A stretch of DNA of 64,000 nt from Galeruca laticollis (Eukaryota; Arthropoda; Insecta; Coleoptera; Chrysomelidae). The position numbers and the translations under genes are program-made. The stretch spans positions 225,888,122-225,952,121 of the forward strand of contig OY998175.1 in NCBI GenBank assembly GCA_963921935.1. The letters are read 5' to 3'. This document shows positions 1-14,200 of this stretch, in pieces. Position 1 is the stretch's first letter. Every line of letters starts with the position of its first letter. The notes under the pieces are model-generated. The model saw only the letters and a program-made list of their open reading frames with translations. It made no database searches and was not told where the DNA came from.

Positions 1-808
1 TTGTTAAAATTGATCTAAACCATGTTTCAAACCGGTAACCATCCATCTCTTCATGGTAATCGACAGTTTTTTTGGACTGAAAACTTAGTAATCCACCTTC
101 TACAAATCCTTCCTCGCTGCCAATGTGAGTGATAATCAGTCGACGTCCTTTCCCAGAGGGAGCTTTTAAACCGGAAGAGAAACCCTCCATAAAGGCTTGT
201 CGATTGCTTCGTATATTCATGTCTTGCCACACTTTTGACACAGTGTGGCCTTCATTTAACCATGTTTCGTCAAGATAATATATGTGCCGTCCTTCGTTAC
301 GAAACTGTCATATCTGTTTTAAATAATTTCTCCTCCATTCCACAATGTCATTTCGTTCAATTAAGGCACTGTTTCTACTTCTTGTTTGGTAACGAAAATT
401 CATTAATTTTAAAGTTCGTCTCAAAACTTTATCACTGATGTTTGGTAAAGTATCAATTTAGCTACCGAGGGGATTTCATTCCTAAAATAAAAAGAATGTA
501 TTTCCCTACGTATAGCATTCCGTGTTTGGTCGTCCAAAACAATTTTCTTTCTTCCCCTACTTTCCGGTTTACAGTTTTCACCTCGTTCTCTTGTCAAAGA
601 TCCGTCCCGCGATTTCTTTAGAATATTGTATATAGTACTCTCAGAAACTTTAGTTAAATAACTGCACTTAATCACAGCGTCACTAATACCCAACTGTTTG
701 TCCATGGCACGCAGTCCTTCGTACACATTTAATATGAGGACTTTTTCTTCCCGAATTAAATTGTTACGACGCCGTTTTTTATCGCCAACACCGCTACACT
801 CCGCCATT
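1..808 (-). pseudogene. Tc1/IS630-like DDE transposase remnant (cut by window edge)
   Basis: Read on the minus strand, a protein starts at about 808 (MAECSGVGDKKRRR) with a basic, helix-turn-helix-like N-terminus. It continues into a catalytic-core segment whose YYLDETW motif (around 275) fits a DDE aspartate of the IS630/Tc1 superfamily, and it runs off the left edge. A frameshift lies near 460, where the reading moves to LPNISDKVLRRTLK, and an in-frame TGA lies near 305, just before QFRNEGRHIYYLDETW. The copy is therefore inactive. It sits in a Mcr intron. The superfamily call rests on motif recognition; the exact family is unknown. Confidence 0.65.
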
Positions 809-1083
809 ATTGTCACTAAATATACCGATATAAATATTACAATAAATACCAATAATAACCGATTTATCACACAAAACCACAACACAAATACTGATGTTAC
901 GTTCATGAAGAGAATAAACACCTCACATAACTGTTTACTATCACTGTCTCATTCGCGTAGCTCGATCTATCTATCTCGTTCTCAAAGCCGGAACATTGAA
1001 GCGACTCTCCAACATTGTCAAATCGGCGAGTTTTTCACAACAAACTTTGCGTTCAAGAAATATACATAAACACTTTATTTCAC

Positions 1084-1121
1084 ATTTCAAGTAAACTAAT
1101 TATTATTAGTCTGCTTGAAAT
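1084..1121. repeat. Short inverted repeat (hairpin)
   Basis: Two 15-bp arms (atttcaagtaaacta and tagtctgcttgaaat) are complementary except at two positions and flank a short AT spacer. It may be an internal end of the adjacent transposon remnant. The rest of 809-1317 holds no recognisable gene. Confidence 0.45.
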
Positions 1122-1317
1122 TTGAAATAAATATATTAAATTGGTATTGACTTAATTACATTGCATCTTTTGTACCTGAAATATTGACACAATGGATTTG
1201 AAGTGTATTTATAAAATACAGCATTTCTCTCTAGAATACATATGGCAACTGCGCTTTAACCAAAGTGTTGATTAGATAGATCTGACTCACTTTACACAAT
1301 TTCGACTATCGAGTATA

Positions 1318-1975
1318 TATCCTATAAATATTGCCCTCCCTTTTGCAGCTTATTAACAGATTGCTAATAGGTCATTTGAACTACTTTAGTTTTTATATTT
1401 ACAGAGTCAGCACAAGCCAGGCATCCTATTCGTCTTGCTCAAAGTTTCACAATCTATTCCACTATTTTACTGCTTTCTATCAGGTTGTCACTGGGTCATT
1501 TGAACTACTCTCTTCTTTTTGCTCTATCCTATAAAAATTTCCCTCGCTTTTGCCGTTTACAGATTGCCAATGAGTCATTTGAACTACTTCGATTTTTCAT
1601 ATTTACACGGTCAGCAAGTCAAACATCCTATTAATATTGCTCAAAGTTTCACAATATTTTCCATTATTTTACTGTTTTCTAACGTGCCACTGGGTCATTT
1701 GAACTACTATATTTTCCTTTTGCTCTATCCTATAAATATTGCCTTCTTTTTTGCCCCTTACTAACAGATTGCCAAGAGGTCACTGGAACTACTTACTTTG
1801 TTTTTTATATTTACACAATCAGCACAAGACAAACATATCTTCACCTTTCTCAAAGTTTCACAATATTTTCCACTATTTTACTGCAGCTATCAGGTTGCCA
1901 CTGGGTCATTTGAACTACTATGTCTTCCTCTTGCTCTATCCTTTAAATATTGCTCTCTCTTTTGCTGCTAAGTAT
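1318..1975. repeat. Tandem repeat, ~205-bp unit, just over 3 copies
   Basis: Each unit begins with tatcctataaatattgcc or a close variant, at about 1318, 1526, 1728 and 1938. Each also holds the phrase ggtcatttgaactact and a run like caaagtttcacaat. The array lies inside the Mcr intron about 120 bp before the first exon in the window. Open frames across it are by-products of the repeat. Confidence 0.85.
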
Positions 1976-2098
1976 CTTTCTCCATTAAAGTAAGTCCATA
2001 TCTTTAATTCCACTTCTGACAGAATTAATCATATTCATCTGTTACAAATCATAATTGGATCAGGAAAAAATGTGATTTCTTTATTTTTCCGATTCCAG

Positions 2099-2232
2099 GT
2101 ACTGTAAGGATACAAGCTACATTCAAAGATGGTTACACCGGAGAAAGAGCTACAGCCGATTTACTGTTACTAGCTCATTACAGTCAAAACGATCAACACA
2201 TCAAAGTGATAACCAGCACCGTAGATCCACGA
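2099..2232 (+). CDS. Mcr: Mcr exon a (macroglobulin domain)
   Basis: The acceptor is gattccag and the donor is gtgagt. The exon starts in phase 1, so one base comes from an exon left of the window. It encodes a beta-rich segment beginning GTVRIQATFKDGYTG, typical of a macroglobulin domain of the alpha-2-macroglobulin family. Confidence 0.88.
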
Positions 2233-5200
2233 GTGAGTCGCAGAACAATAGTTTTTATACCCCATATCGTCTTTTCTTCTGACATATTTCTTTTTAGGTG
2301 GGTGAATACATAATCTTCCACATCAGGAGCAACTACTACATTGAAAAGTACAGCTACCTCATCATTTCTAAAGGAATCGTTCTCGTAACAGGAGACCAGG
2401 ATATGGGTGATTATGTTAGTACCATGGCGCTAGCTTTGAGCGCCGAAATGGCGCCGGTGGCGACCATTGTTGTGTGGCACGTCGGCCATAACGGCGATTT
2501 AACCGTAGATAGTTTGACATTCCCTGTTAACGGACTCAGTAGAAACAAGGTAATTTAATTACAGGATTACCGCAAGGTTCCGTTTTTGGGTCGTTAATGT
2601 TTAAAAGTTTCTTAAATGATGATTTTTTTTGCATTCCAGTTTAAAGTATTTATAAATAATAAGAAAGCCAGGACGGGACATAAAGTGGAAGTTGCTATTT
2701 ACGGGGAACCGGGCTCGTATGTCGGTTTATCCGGCATAGACAAAGCGTTTTATACCATGCAAGCCGGAAACGAATTGACGTACGCTAAAGTCATATCGAA
2801 AATGTCTACTTTCGACGAACAAACTAACGGTACCCACAAACACAGCTGGTTCTCACACGAAGGTAAAAAAAATTTCCGGGCAGAAGCTTGTACCCCCTAC
2901 TTCTAATTTATTGTTTTCAGGTTTTCCGGATGAAATAATACATTTTCCGAGCAGTACCTTCGGTATCGACGCTAATAGAACGTTCGAGTACGCTGGGTTG
3001 GTGGTATTCAGCGATTTCGCTTTACCGAAAAGACCGAGTTACTGTAACGCAACCCAAGGATTCGGGGAATGTTTAAACGGTCAATGTTACCGTTTACAAA
3101 AGAGATGCGACTTTTACAGGGACTGCGAAGACGGCACCGACGAATCCGGATGTAAGTTTAACACCGTTCATCATCGTAGTGTTTTTATTGTTTCATATTT
3201 TGTTTACAGGTCGCTACGATAACGGTACGGAATTGCAGATGTTCAGAAAATTCAGATTCAACAGGGTTCAACGCCAATACGAGAACGTCTGGGTGTGGAA
3301 AGACGTCAATATCGGTCCGCACGGTAGGTACATTTTCAATGTACCGGTTCCTGCTAGACCTGTCCATTGGATGGTATCTGCTTTCTCTATGAGTCCCTCT
3401 TTGGGTTTCGGGATGATTCAAAAAGCTATCGAAGTACGTTCCCGTTTAATTCCCGTTGAACCCGAATCTACTTAACTCTTTATGTTGCAGTATGTTGGTG
3501 TGTTACCATTCTTCATTAACGTTGAGATGCCCAACACTTGTATGCAAGGTGAACAAGTCGGAATACGTGTAAGCGTTTTCAATTATATGACAGAAGATAT
3601 GGAAGCAACCGTGGTATTAAACGGTTCCCCAGATTACAAATTCGTCCATGTCGAGGAAAACGGTATCGTCAGAGCTTACAATCCGAGGACGTCTTTCGGA
3701 GAACATCAATTCTTCGTATTTATAAAGGTGAGTAAAGAAAAAAATTAGATATGAAGTGTAAGTGAAAGTAGGGACCACCGACAATGTTGTAATATATGTT
3801 GGGTTGTGACTTACCGTTGGAGGGACTCGAGGAGAAATAAGTTCACTTGTAGAACACATCACTGGGACTTTATTACACACTAGTTAACACTTACAATAAT
3901 TACATTCTACTTACATTATGATATGAATATTACTACCGACCCATGCAATTAACTTTAGAACACGTACAATATAAACACGAATGTTTATTCTTTAGACATT
4001 GATGACATTGTAATCTTTTACGTTAACCTTAATTTAATTAATAATTTTTTCATTGTAACAAGGTAAGTTCAACTAAGTTTATCTTATACAAGGTTGAGGT
4101 GTAGGTTTTTGTTAAATGAATATCAGTGGATGAATGGAAATATAGCAGGAGTACAATATAACATTGGAGCAAGATATTCGTGGACTAGGAATCCAGAAAA
4201 AGGAAAATAAGTGAAATTAGGAACCCTCCACAAGGTTGAAGACCAAGTTTTTGTTCAACGAATAGCAATGAGTCAATAAAAATATAGCAGGAGTGGAAAT
4301 ATTTTTACGATTCGTGTCGATATTTTACAATCTGTTTAAAATAGCTGTTTTATTTTCAAATTATTTTACTGAAAATGTTTTGACTAGTACACACTCTTGT
4401 AAGCAGAATGTAGGTCAAACTATCCCATAATTTTGTTTGGATTTCTAAATATGTATTCACAGTGTGTTTCTGGATTTATTAATATAGAAGATTATTTTCT
4501 TTTCTCCATAGTCGTACTTATTACAATAGCAATGGACCAAATGTAGCAAGAGTACAATATAAAATTGGAGCAAGATATTTATGGAATGGGAACCCAGAAA
4601 ATGGAAAATAAGTGAAAGTAGGAACCACCCACAAGGTTAAAGCCAAATTTTTTTCAACAAATAGCATTGAATCAATAAAAATATAGCAGGAGTGGAAAAT
4701 AACATTGGAGCAAAATATTTATGAAATAACAATCCAGAGAATTGTAAATAAGTGAAAGTAGGGACCATCGACAAGATTGAGGTGCAGGAATTTGATCAAC
4801 GAATAGCAATGGATCAATAAAAATATAGCAGGAGTGAAAAATAACATTGGAGCAGTATATTTATGAAATAGGAACCCAGAGAATGGAAAATAAGAAAAAG
4901 TAGGAACCACCGACAAGGTTGAGGTGCAGGTTTTTGTTCAACGAATAGCAATGGATCAATGGAAATGTAGCAGGAGTACAGTATAACATTGAAGCAAGAT
5001 ATACATGTAATAGGAACCTTGAGGAAGGAAACAAGTGAAAATATGGACCACCTGCAAGGTTAATGTGCAGGTTTTTGTCCAATTAGCGATGGATCAATGG
5101 AAATATGGCAGGAGTAGAAAATAACATTGGAGCAATATATTTTATGAAATAGGAATCCAGATAATGGAAAATAAGTGAGAGTAGGGACCACAAACAATGT

Positions 5201-8200
5201 TGAGGTGCTGCTTTTTGTTCAACGAATAGCAATGGATCAATAAAAATATATCAGAAGTACAATATAACATTGGAGCAAGATATGCATGTAATAGGGACCT
5301 TGAGAAAGGAAAGAAGTGAAAATATGGACCATCTGCAAGGTTAATGTGCAGGTTTTTGTCTAACGAATAGCAATGGATCAATGGAAATATATCAGGAGTA
5401 AAAAAATAACATTGGAGCAATATATTTTATGAAATAGGAACCCAGATAATGAAAAATAAGTGAGAGTTGGGACCACCGACAATGTTTAGGTGCAGGTTTT
5501 TGTCCAACGAATAGCAATGGATCAATGAAAATATAACAGAAGTAGAAAATAACATTGGAGCAATATATTTTATGAAATACGAACCCAGAGAATGGAAAAT
5601 AAGTGAAAGTAGGAACCACCGACAATGTTGAGGTGCCGGTTTTGTTCAACTAATAGCAATTGATCAATGAAAATGTAGCAGGGGTAGAATATAACATTGG
5701 AGCAAGATATTCATGGAATAGCAACCCAGAGAAAGGAAAATGAGTAAAAGTAGGGACCGTCGACAAATTGAGGTGCAGATTTTTGTTTATCGAATAGAAA
5801 TGGATCAATGAAAATGTAGCAGGAATACAATATATTATTGGAGCAAGATATGTTTAAAATAGTAACCCATAGAATGGAAAATAAGTGAAAGTAGGGTCCA
5901 CCGACAAGGTTGAGTTGCAGGTTTTTGTCCAACGAATAGCAAAGGATCAATAAAAATATAGCAGGAGTGAAAAATAACATTGGAGCAGTATATTTATGAA
6001 ATGGGAACGCAGAGAATGGGAAATAAGAAAAACTAGGGACCACCGACATGGTTGGGGTGCAGGTTTTTGTTCAACGAATAGCAATGGATCAATAGAAATG
6101 TAGCAGGAGTAGAATGTAACATTGGAGCAAGATATTCATGGAATAGGAACCCAAAAAAACGAAAATACGTGAAAGTAGGGACCACCCACAAGGTTAAAGT
6201 CCAAGTTTTTGTTCAACGAATACCAATGGATCAATAGAAATATATCAGAAGTGGAAAATAACATTGGAGCAAAATATTTATGAAATAGGAACCCAAAGAA
6301 TGGAAAATAAATGAAAGTAGGGACCATCGACAAGATTGGTGTGCAGGTTTTTGTCCAATAGCAAGGGATCAATGGAAATGTAGTAGGAGTTAAATATAAC
6401 ATTGGAGCAAGATATTTATGAAATAGGAACCCAGAGAATGGAAAATAAATGAAAGTAAGGACCGTCGACAAGATTGGGGTGCAGGTTTTTGTCCAATAAA
6501 TAGCAAGGGATCAATAAAAATATAGCAGGAGTGGAAAATAACATTGGAGTAAGATATGTATGAAATAGGAACCCAGAGAATGGAAAATGAGTGAAAGTAG
6601 GGACCACCGACAAGGTTGAGGTGCAGGTTTTTGTCCAACGGATATCAAGGGATCAATGGAAATATAGCAGGAGTGAAAAATAACATTGTGGCAGTATATT
6701 TATGAAATGGGAACCCAGAGAATGGGAAATAAGAAAAACTAGGGACCACCGACAAGGTTGGGGTGAAGGTTTTTGTTCAACGAATAGCAATGGATCGATA
6801 GAAATGTAGCAGGAGTAGAATATAACATTGGAGCAAGATATTCATGGACTAGGAATCCAGAAAAGGGAATATACGTGAAAGTAGACCACACACAAGATCG
6901 AGCTGCATGATTTTGTCCAACGAATAGTAATGGATCAATGGAAATGTAGCAGGAGTACAATATAACATTAATGCAAGATATTCATGGAATAGGAACCCAG
7001 AGAAAGGAAAATTAGTGTAAGTAGGGACCACCGACAAGGTTGAGGTGCAGGTTTTTGTTCAACAAATAACAATGGCCGACTGGAGATGAACTAGTCGTGT
7101 AGTTGGAGTTCAATATAACAAGATATTCATAAAATGGACAGAAAACCAGAAAACGTAGAGCCTTATCACTAACTAGGTAGAAGTGAAGACTTATGTTCAA
7201 GTAACAAGTTAAGCCAGTCATATAGTTCAAGTATTCGAACAATAGGTTGATACAAAGAAAATAATTGAACTTAAACATTTCTGTAACTATTGGTGATATT
7301 CATATTTTTAACCACGCCAATAATAACACTTACACTATCTGACATGCGTTTCGATAACTTAGTTATCATCTTCAGAGACCGAACCTGAACAGACTTCAGT
7401 GGTAGTGAAAAAATTTTTTAAAAGGAAAAGTTTGCGCCTAATAAATAGAATTGGCTCAAAATCTAATTGAAATTTCATTCATTAATTCATTTTCAGGCCC
7501 AGGATGCTGTCGTAGTATACATACCAATAGTACCAATGAGATTAGGAGACATTGACGTCACAATACACGCTTCAGCACTCATAGGCAAAGATCAGATAAC
7601 TAGAAAGCTTCACGTGGAAGTAAGTCTATCATTTTATAATAAACAGTCAACAAATTAATTTACTATTAAAATAACTTTCCTGTTACTAATTAAATTCTCT
7701 TTCAGTCGGATGGTCTTCCGCAATACAGACATCAATCAATGTTACTTGATTTGAGTAATAGGGCGTACGCTTTCCAATACATGCACGTCAATATTACAGA
7801 AACGCCCATTATACCATACGAATACGATCGTTACTACGTATACGGTTCGAATAAAGCCAGGATATCGGTAGTGGGGGATGTGGTGGGCGCAGTGTTTCCT
7901 ACCATGCCCATGAACGCCACTTCCTTGTTGAATTTACCTATGGTAAGTTATTTGAAAAAATATTAGTGTGGTTCTTATTTTGACATATTGATATCGTTAT
8001 TATTTGAAAATTATATTTTTTTCAATTTTTTATCTTTTCAAAATTTTTTTCTTCAAACTATTTCATCAATATTTTGATTTCAAATTTTTTTTCAAAGTTC
8101 CTGTTGAAAATTATTTTTCAAACATTTTTTTTTAATTTTATGTAAATTTATTTTTTTTTCAAAAATTTTCAATCGAAATTTCTCTTCAAAATTTTGTATT

Positions 8201-11200
8201 TTATTTCTTTCTAAAAATTGTTCATCAAAATAATTTTTGTTAAATTTTTTTTCAAATAATTTTTTCTAAAATTCTCTTTTTCAATAATTTTTTTTCTAAA
8301 TTATTTTAAAAACATCTTTTTTATCAAAATTTTATTCTATGTAGAAGATACAATGTACATTGACATTGCTGTACTACTCTACTGAATTATCTATTTTTAC
8401 AACTTAGCGCTACTTATATTGGTAATGTGACGTTCCAGAGCTTTTCAGACCTGTCTCGAACATTCTAGGTGCTTCCCGATTTTTCCAGGCCGAGCATTGA
8501 TATCGAAATTTCTAGAAAACGTGTTTTCTAGTGTTTCACAATACTTTTGTATTTCATTTGGAAGATACAATCTGTTTTGCTACTTTTTGATACCTTTTCG
8601 AAAAGGAACATCGTCATACTTTTATTTAAATTGGTTTTGTTTTAGTTTACCAACCATTTTTACATATAAAACCTTACCTCCACAGTTCCTGCAGCCCCTT
8701 CTTACTCCAGTCTTCTAACTAGTGTTGTAGCTGTCGCATGCTGAAGGTAGACCCGCAGGATTATTACCCGTCTCTTCACTGTGAAGAGATATCTGGATCC
8801 GGCTCAGTGAGCTTCCTCCAAGGGGGCAGTCAGCTCTTGGAAAATTGTCGTTTTGAGCGGACTGGAAAGTTGCTCCTCCTCTTGAGCCTCCGTGCTTGAG
8901 ATGTTTTCCTCTACTTAAGTTTAACCCTATTCCTCCGAAGTTTTTGTCTTCCCTTCCTTAGGTCGAAACGTTAACCATCCCAAGCCAACGAAAAGATTCA
9001 TCCTCAAGACCCACTTTCCAGCAGTTTTACTTCACTAGACTGTCATCAATGATTACTTATCCTTGAGCTCTTAAGGATCCCTTTGGGGTGAAGGCGTTCT
9101 CCTTCTTCGTCTGGTACGAAGACGGCGCTTACACAGGGTTTCGGTGTCTCTTCGTCCTCTAGTGCCGTAAGGGATCCATTTTATAAAAGCTTCAGAGTCG
9201 GGCTGATATCCTTCACCCATCTTCCGCTTGTGTCATTTCACGTTAGCTCCAGAAAATCCGGTCTATGTGTGCAGTTCCAGAAGTGGGCTTGTGGTCCTTC
9301 GTCCGGGATTGCATATGCGGCCATAACAGAAGTTTGGACTGCTTTAAGCTTGTCCATATTCATCTTGACCTCCGGGAATCCTGTATGAACTGCCGCTACC
9401 TTTACTAAGCGACAGCCTCGCTGAAAGTTACACTTTAGGCTTTGTCGTTTCCCCTTTGCTTTGACTGTTTCTCTTGTGCCTTCTCGACTGTTCTTATAAA
9501 GTTAGCTTTGATTACAGCCCTTTTGGCTTGTATGTAATCCTGTCTTTACCGGGACCAGAACTATAAAATCGCAATATTTTTTTATCATAAATTTAATTAT
9601 TCATAAGAATAAAACAATTTTAAAGTTTTATTTATCCAATAATGTTCAACACACATTTAACGATCCTTACAAATAAATCGCTGCGTGCCGAGCGGAACGA
9701 GGTACGAAGAACTATTAAATTGCAATTATTTTTTTTTAATTTCTTTATAAATTTTTCACTTTATTTTTTTTCAAATAATTTAAAACAAATTTATTTTATT
9801 TTATTTAGATGATACAATGAACAGAAATATCCATTTTGACAAGAGTTTTTAAAAACACCTTTTTTATCAATTTTTTTTTCAAATTATTTAAAACAAATTT
9901 ATTTTATTTAATTTAGATAATACAATGTATCTTGACACAGCCGTACTACTCAACTCAACTGAAATATCCATTATGACAACATTGTGCTATTTATATTAGT
10001 AACGTGAAAATTTAAATATTCCCAACAATAAAATAATGTTAAATTTTCATATATCCAATAATGTTCAACACATATTTAACAATCCTTGCAACTACATCAC
10101 TATAAAATTACAATTATTTACTACCATTTCTATCAAAAATTTAAATATTCACTACAATAAAACAATTTTAAATATCCCTTCCTCCTAAATATCTATCTCC
10201 ATTTTCAATATATCCAATGATCATTTTCGAGGCCGCGGCGCAAAAAAAAATTCATAAAATTTTTTTTCAACATATTTTTTATCTCTTTTCAAAAAATTTT
10301 TCCTATTTAAATTCTTTAAAAAAATTGATTTCGAATAATTTTTAAAAGCACGTTTTTTATCAATTTTTGTTTCAGATTTTTAAAAAAAAAAGATTTTTAA
10401 ATTTTGTTTTATTTAGATGATACAATGTATCTTGACCCTGCCGTACTACTCAACTGAACTGAACTATCCATTTTGACAACATTGCGCTATTTTTATTGAC
10501 AACGTGAAAATTTAAACTTTCCCAACTAAATAATTTAAAATTTTTATATAGCCAATAATTAATTAATTAAAAAATGTCTTTATTTGCAATAATTTTTCCA
10601 GTTTAAAATTTACAAAGATAGTATGAAAACAAATACAGTAAGGCCGGTGTTCTGGCATTTCGTACTACCCTTGTGTTGCCATGAAGGGGTAGGTACATGG
10701 TTCCTTGCTATCTGCATTACCCATTTATTTGTTTGTTATAATTCACTTTGTCCCGCATATACAAGTATGACGCCCCAGATATTTCGACTGTTTTGTCCCT
10801 GAAGCGGCTGAAAAACAGTGTTTCAAAAGCGAACTAAGAGTTAGTTTATGCGGAATAGCAACATGACAGGCGTTGTTTATAGTTTATTATGTTTTTACAG
10901 ACGACAATTTATGTTTTGAATAAGGGGTAAGGTAATCCCTTATTTCGAAGTATTTGGTTATTGGGAATTAAACAACTTACTATATGTATAAATTACCATG
11001 CAGAAGCCTACAACCACTATCAAGAGTGTCTTCTTGTCTTCTGCGCGACTGGCAGCTCTGAGAGTGTTACGAAGATTTTCAGGGACACTGTATTTATAGA
11101 AGTTTGAGGATATTGTAGTTATGAAGTCCTTGATAGTGGGCAAGCCTGCTTGTTCATGTAACCAAGAAGTTTTGGTTGAGTCTTGGGTAAACTGTTGTGT

Positions 11201-14200
11201 GTATATAGCCAATAATGTTCAACACACATTCAATAACCGCTACAACTTATAACGAGGAAAACTCAACCTCTCAGTGCTCTTTATAGATATGCGGGTTGTC
11301 TCCCGTAGTACAACCCGTGCTCGCCAGTCGACTAGCTTCGAGTCGAAGAAGGGGTGGATTCTTCAAAACTTAAATGTTTACTAAAAGGGAACCAGAGAAG
11401 TTTTGGCAAGCACCCAAGACTTCTTAAGTTAGCCCACAACTCCTCAGTGGGTTAACAGCACTAATCAAACGCACTGAAAAGGGTTTAGGAAAGTTAATAT
11501 TAAAAATGAAAGTCAGCAAATATCCCTTGATTGATGTTTAATATTTTCTTGGACCTTATGTATCTTTTCAAAATATGAGATACAAGTTTACAACAGAAAA
11601 AAATAATGAAATTAATACCTGAGCTCAGCTGAAGGCTGTAGCTTCAGTATGTAGTTAGGCTGAAGGCTGAAATCTACATAAAAACTTAATTCGTACGTTA
11701 AATTAACAGCTACAAGCAAAAACTCCAAAATACAATTTGTAAGTCAAACGAGCAGGTTCTACGATACCTGAGTAGAGCTGAAGGCTACTAACTCAGGGTG
11801 CAGAATAGCTGAGGGCCCCAATCTACACAGATGTCTCAAATTACAGTTGAATTACAGAAAACGAACAAATGGTTCATGTACAATTTTTCAAATTCGGTGA
11901 AACTCTAACACCAAAGCTACAATTGGTTCAATAAATTGGGTTTACACTACCGCAAACTATACGAGTGTTCTAAATAACCCTTTTTCCGTGGGCTATTAAA
12001 TGGAATGCAGGTTATAAGTTGTTATAAGACGTACTCGAAGGACCGATATTGTAATTTTTCACTGATGTAATGTACGATGAAATGAAACACTTGTGTCACT
12101 TTTGGTTTTATATTTCCATGAATTTATAATTTTATTTAACGTTGCGTAAACAATTAAGACTTCCCTTATACACACGCGATAGTTGAGAGTATTTTGCACT
12201 TACTATGATGATTTATTAAATGAATAACGGTTAAGCACACATGTTTGTTCCCGCTATATAAACGCCGGGTGCTCTTACGAAGTGAGTACCTTTTTGTAAC
12301 ACGCTACACGCTACGAAAATGTAGGGTATATGGCGTATTTATACGTCGGATGACGTAGGATCAAGGAGAAAGCAAAATATTAGGGTCTAGCCACTGGGAT
12401 AAAAGCATTTTAAAACGTAACGTTCGAACAACAAGTGAATTTGGCAGTTAGGGAGATGTTTTTTTTGTGGGTTTGAAATGTTTCGTAGATACAGATAACA
12501 GAGTTTGGAAGAGCGTTTTTATGAAGAGATAAGATGTCGGGTACTTTGATATATTCAGTGGAATTTCAGAAAACGATATTTATCTGTTTTTCTTGGGTGT
12601 TAGTAAATTTAAAATGACTTTTTTGGTGATGTAAAGAAATATTAAATGTTAAGAAGAAGGATATATTTAGTTATATGTTTTGAGTATAATATTCGAATTG
12701 TAGTATACAGAGGAAATTGAAATAAATCACGAGAGAATTTGGTAATTAAAAAACAAATTCGAACAACGAGTTTTAATATTTATAAATGCCATTACATATA
12801 TAAATGAAAATCGTCAAAGACAGAAAAATATACCTTAATATCGCAGCACCCTGGTACGTACCGTGGTATACTTAGCGTTTAAAGCCAACAATTTAATATT
12901 CAAATAAAATGTTTAACGTTTTAAACGTTGGACGAGTAACATCGCTTAATTAGCGCAAAAATATGACATAGAAAAAACCATATAATAAAAATTTAGTAAA
13001 ATTTTGACGGTAAAAAAATGGATAAACGTTGAAAGTATATAACAATATTAAATAAAAAGACGTTTACTACGATTTTCCTGCTTCAGAGCAGCAACCGAAT
13101 CCCTCGATGTCGACGCTTCAAAAAAATATTCCAGCCCTCCTGGCTACAGGTTCAGGCGAGTGGTCTGGCTGACTATACTTCTCAATCGGCGGATAAATCC
13201 ATTAAATCCAAGTTAAATAAAAAAAAACCTAAAATAGAGAAACGAATTAGCCTACTCATAGGATTTACAATTTTACCCCGGTCAGCTTTCCGACTTCTCC
13301 AAATAATCATACAACCGGACTTTTAGCAGTATAAAAGCCATCTACGTTACTAACAAAAACTGCAAGACTGGTTTTTTTTATCGATTAGCAAAAAAACTAA
13401 GATATCTAAAAACTATCAAAAAAAAACACGTTACTGTACACATCCCTGAATACTATTCAGCCCCCGTGATGTATTCTACTTCCAAAAAAATTTACGAAAC
13501 AATAAGAGAATTGACTTGATAAAATTTATGAACTGTACCAAACTATTTCACACAATAGATTACATACTTTTACAATCTACGATTCAAAACTTTAAATTGC
13601 TACGTTAACTACCTATAAAATTGTTAATTTCGAGAAAGTGTTCAGAAATTTACCTAAATATTGAGTTCCTCGAGCAAAACGTCTAACAAAATATCCACGT
13701 GGTTAATGAAATTAACTGTCTCGACCCTTACTTCGTGGAATCTACTCAAATTAGTGTTTTAAATGAAACTGACGGTTTCTAGTTAATACCACAATATAAT
13801 AAAAAATTCTAAAAATTGACAATTTTTATTATATTGTGGTATTAACTAGAAACCGTGAGTTTCATTTAAAACACTAATCCACGTGGTTGTTTAAATCCTG
13901 CAAAAATCCTGGAACTCGCTGCTCAACGGAACGGTTTTCCACTACAAAACGCCGGGTCGGACCCCCTAGATGCTAACTCACACCGTATTTTCCTTCCCTA
14001 ATCAGGTAATATACTTTCCACGTAAAATGGCTGCCCAAGTGCACGAATTTTTAAAACTCACACAACGTGGTCTATTATTCGACGTCTGATGGAGAACTAG
14101 CTTCGTTCTCATTACACTGGCCTCTCGTCAAAACCAGCGACAGTCTTGCCAAATTGAATTTTCAACGGTTGGGCGATTTTTCGCGTTACAAACTAAATTA

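Larger units (their letters stand above)
8340..10570. repeat. Several copies of an interspersed AT-rich repeat
   Basis: The phrase gatacaatgtatcttgac and a following tactactcaact recur at about 8340, 9925 and 10417, with a partial copy near 9805. They are followed by segments such as atatccaataatgttcaaca. Related ends recur at 9690, 11205 and 14215, for example a run like gaacgaggtacgaagaacta. This looks like a non-autonomous element family inserted repeatedly into itself. No coding capacity is visible. Confidence 0.6.

Noticed and set aside
698..1069. Plus-strand ORF over the left transposase
   Set aside because: It is antisense to the recognisable minus-strand transposase and has no motif.
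4719..7278. Chain of minus-strand ORFs as a gene family
   Set aside because: They follow a 141-bp tandem unit, change frame between copies, and lie inside a Mcr intron with the same peptide in every unit.
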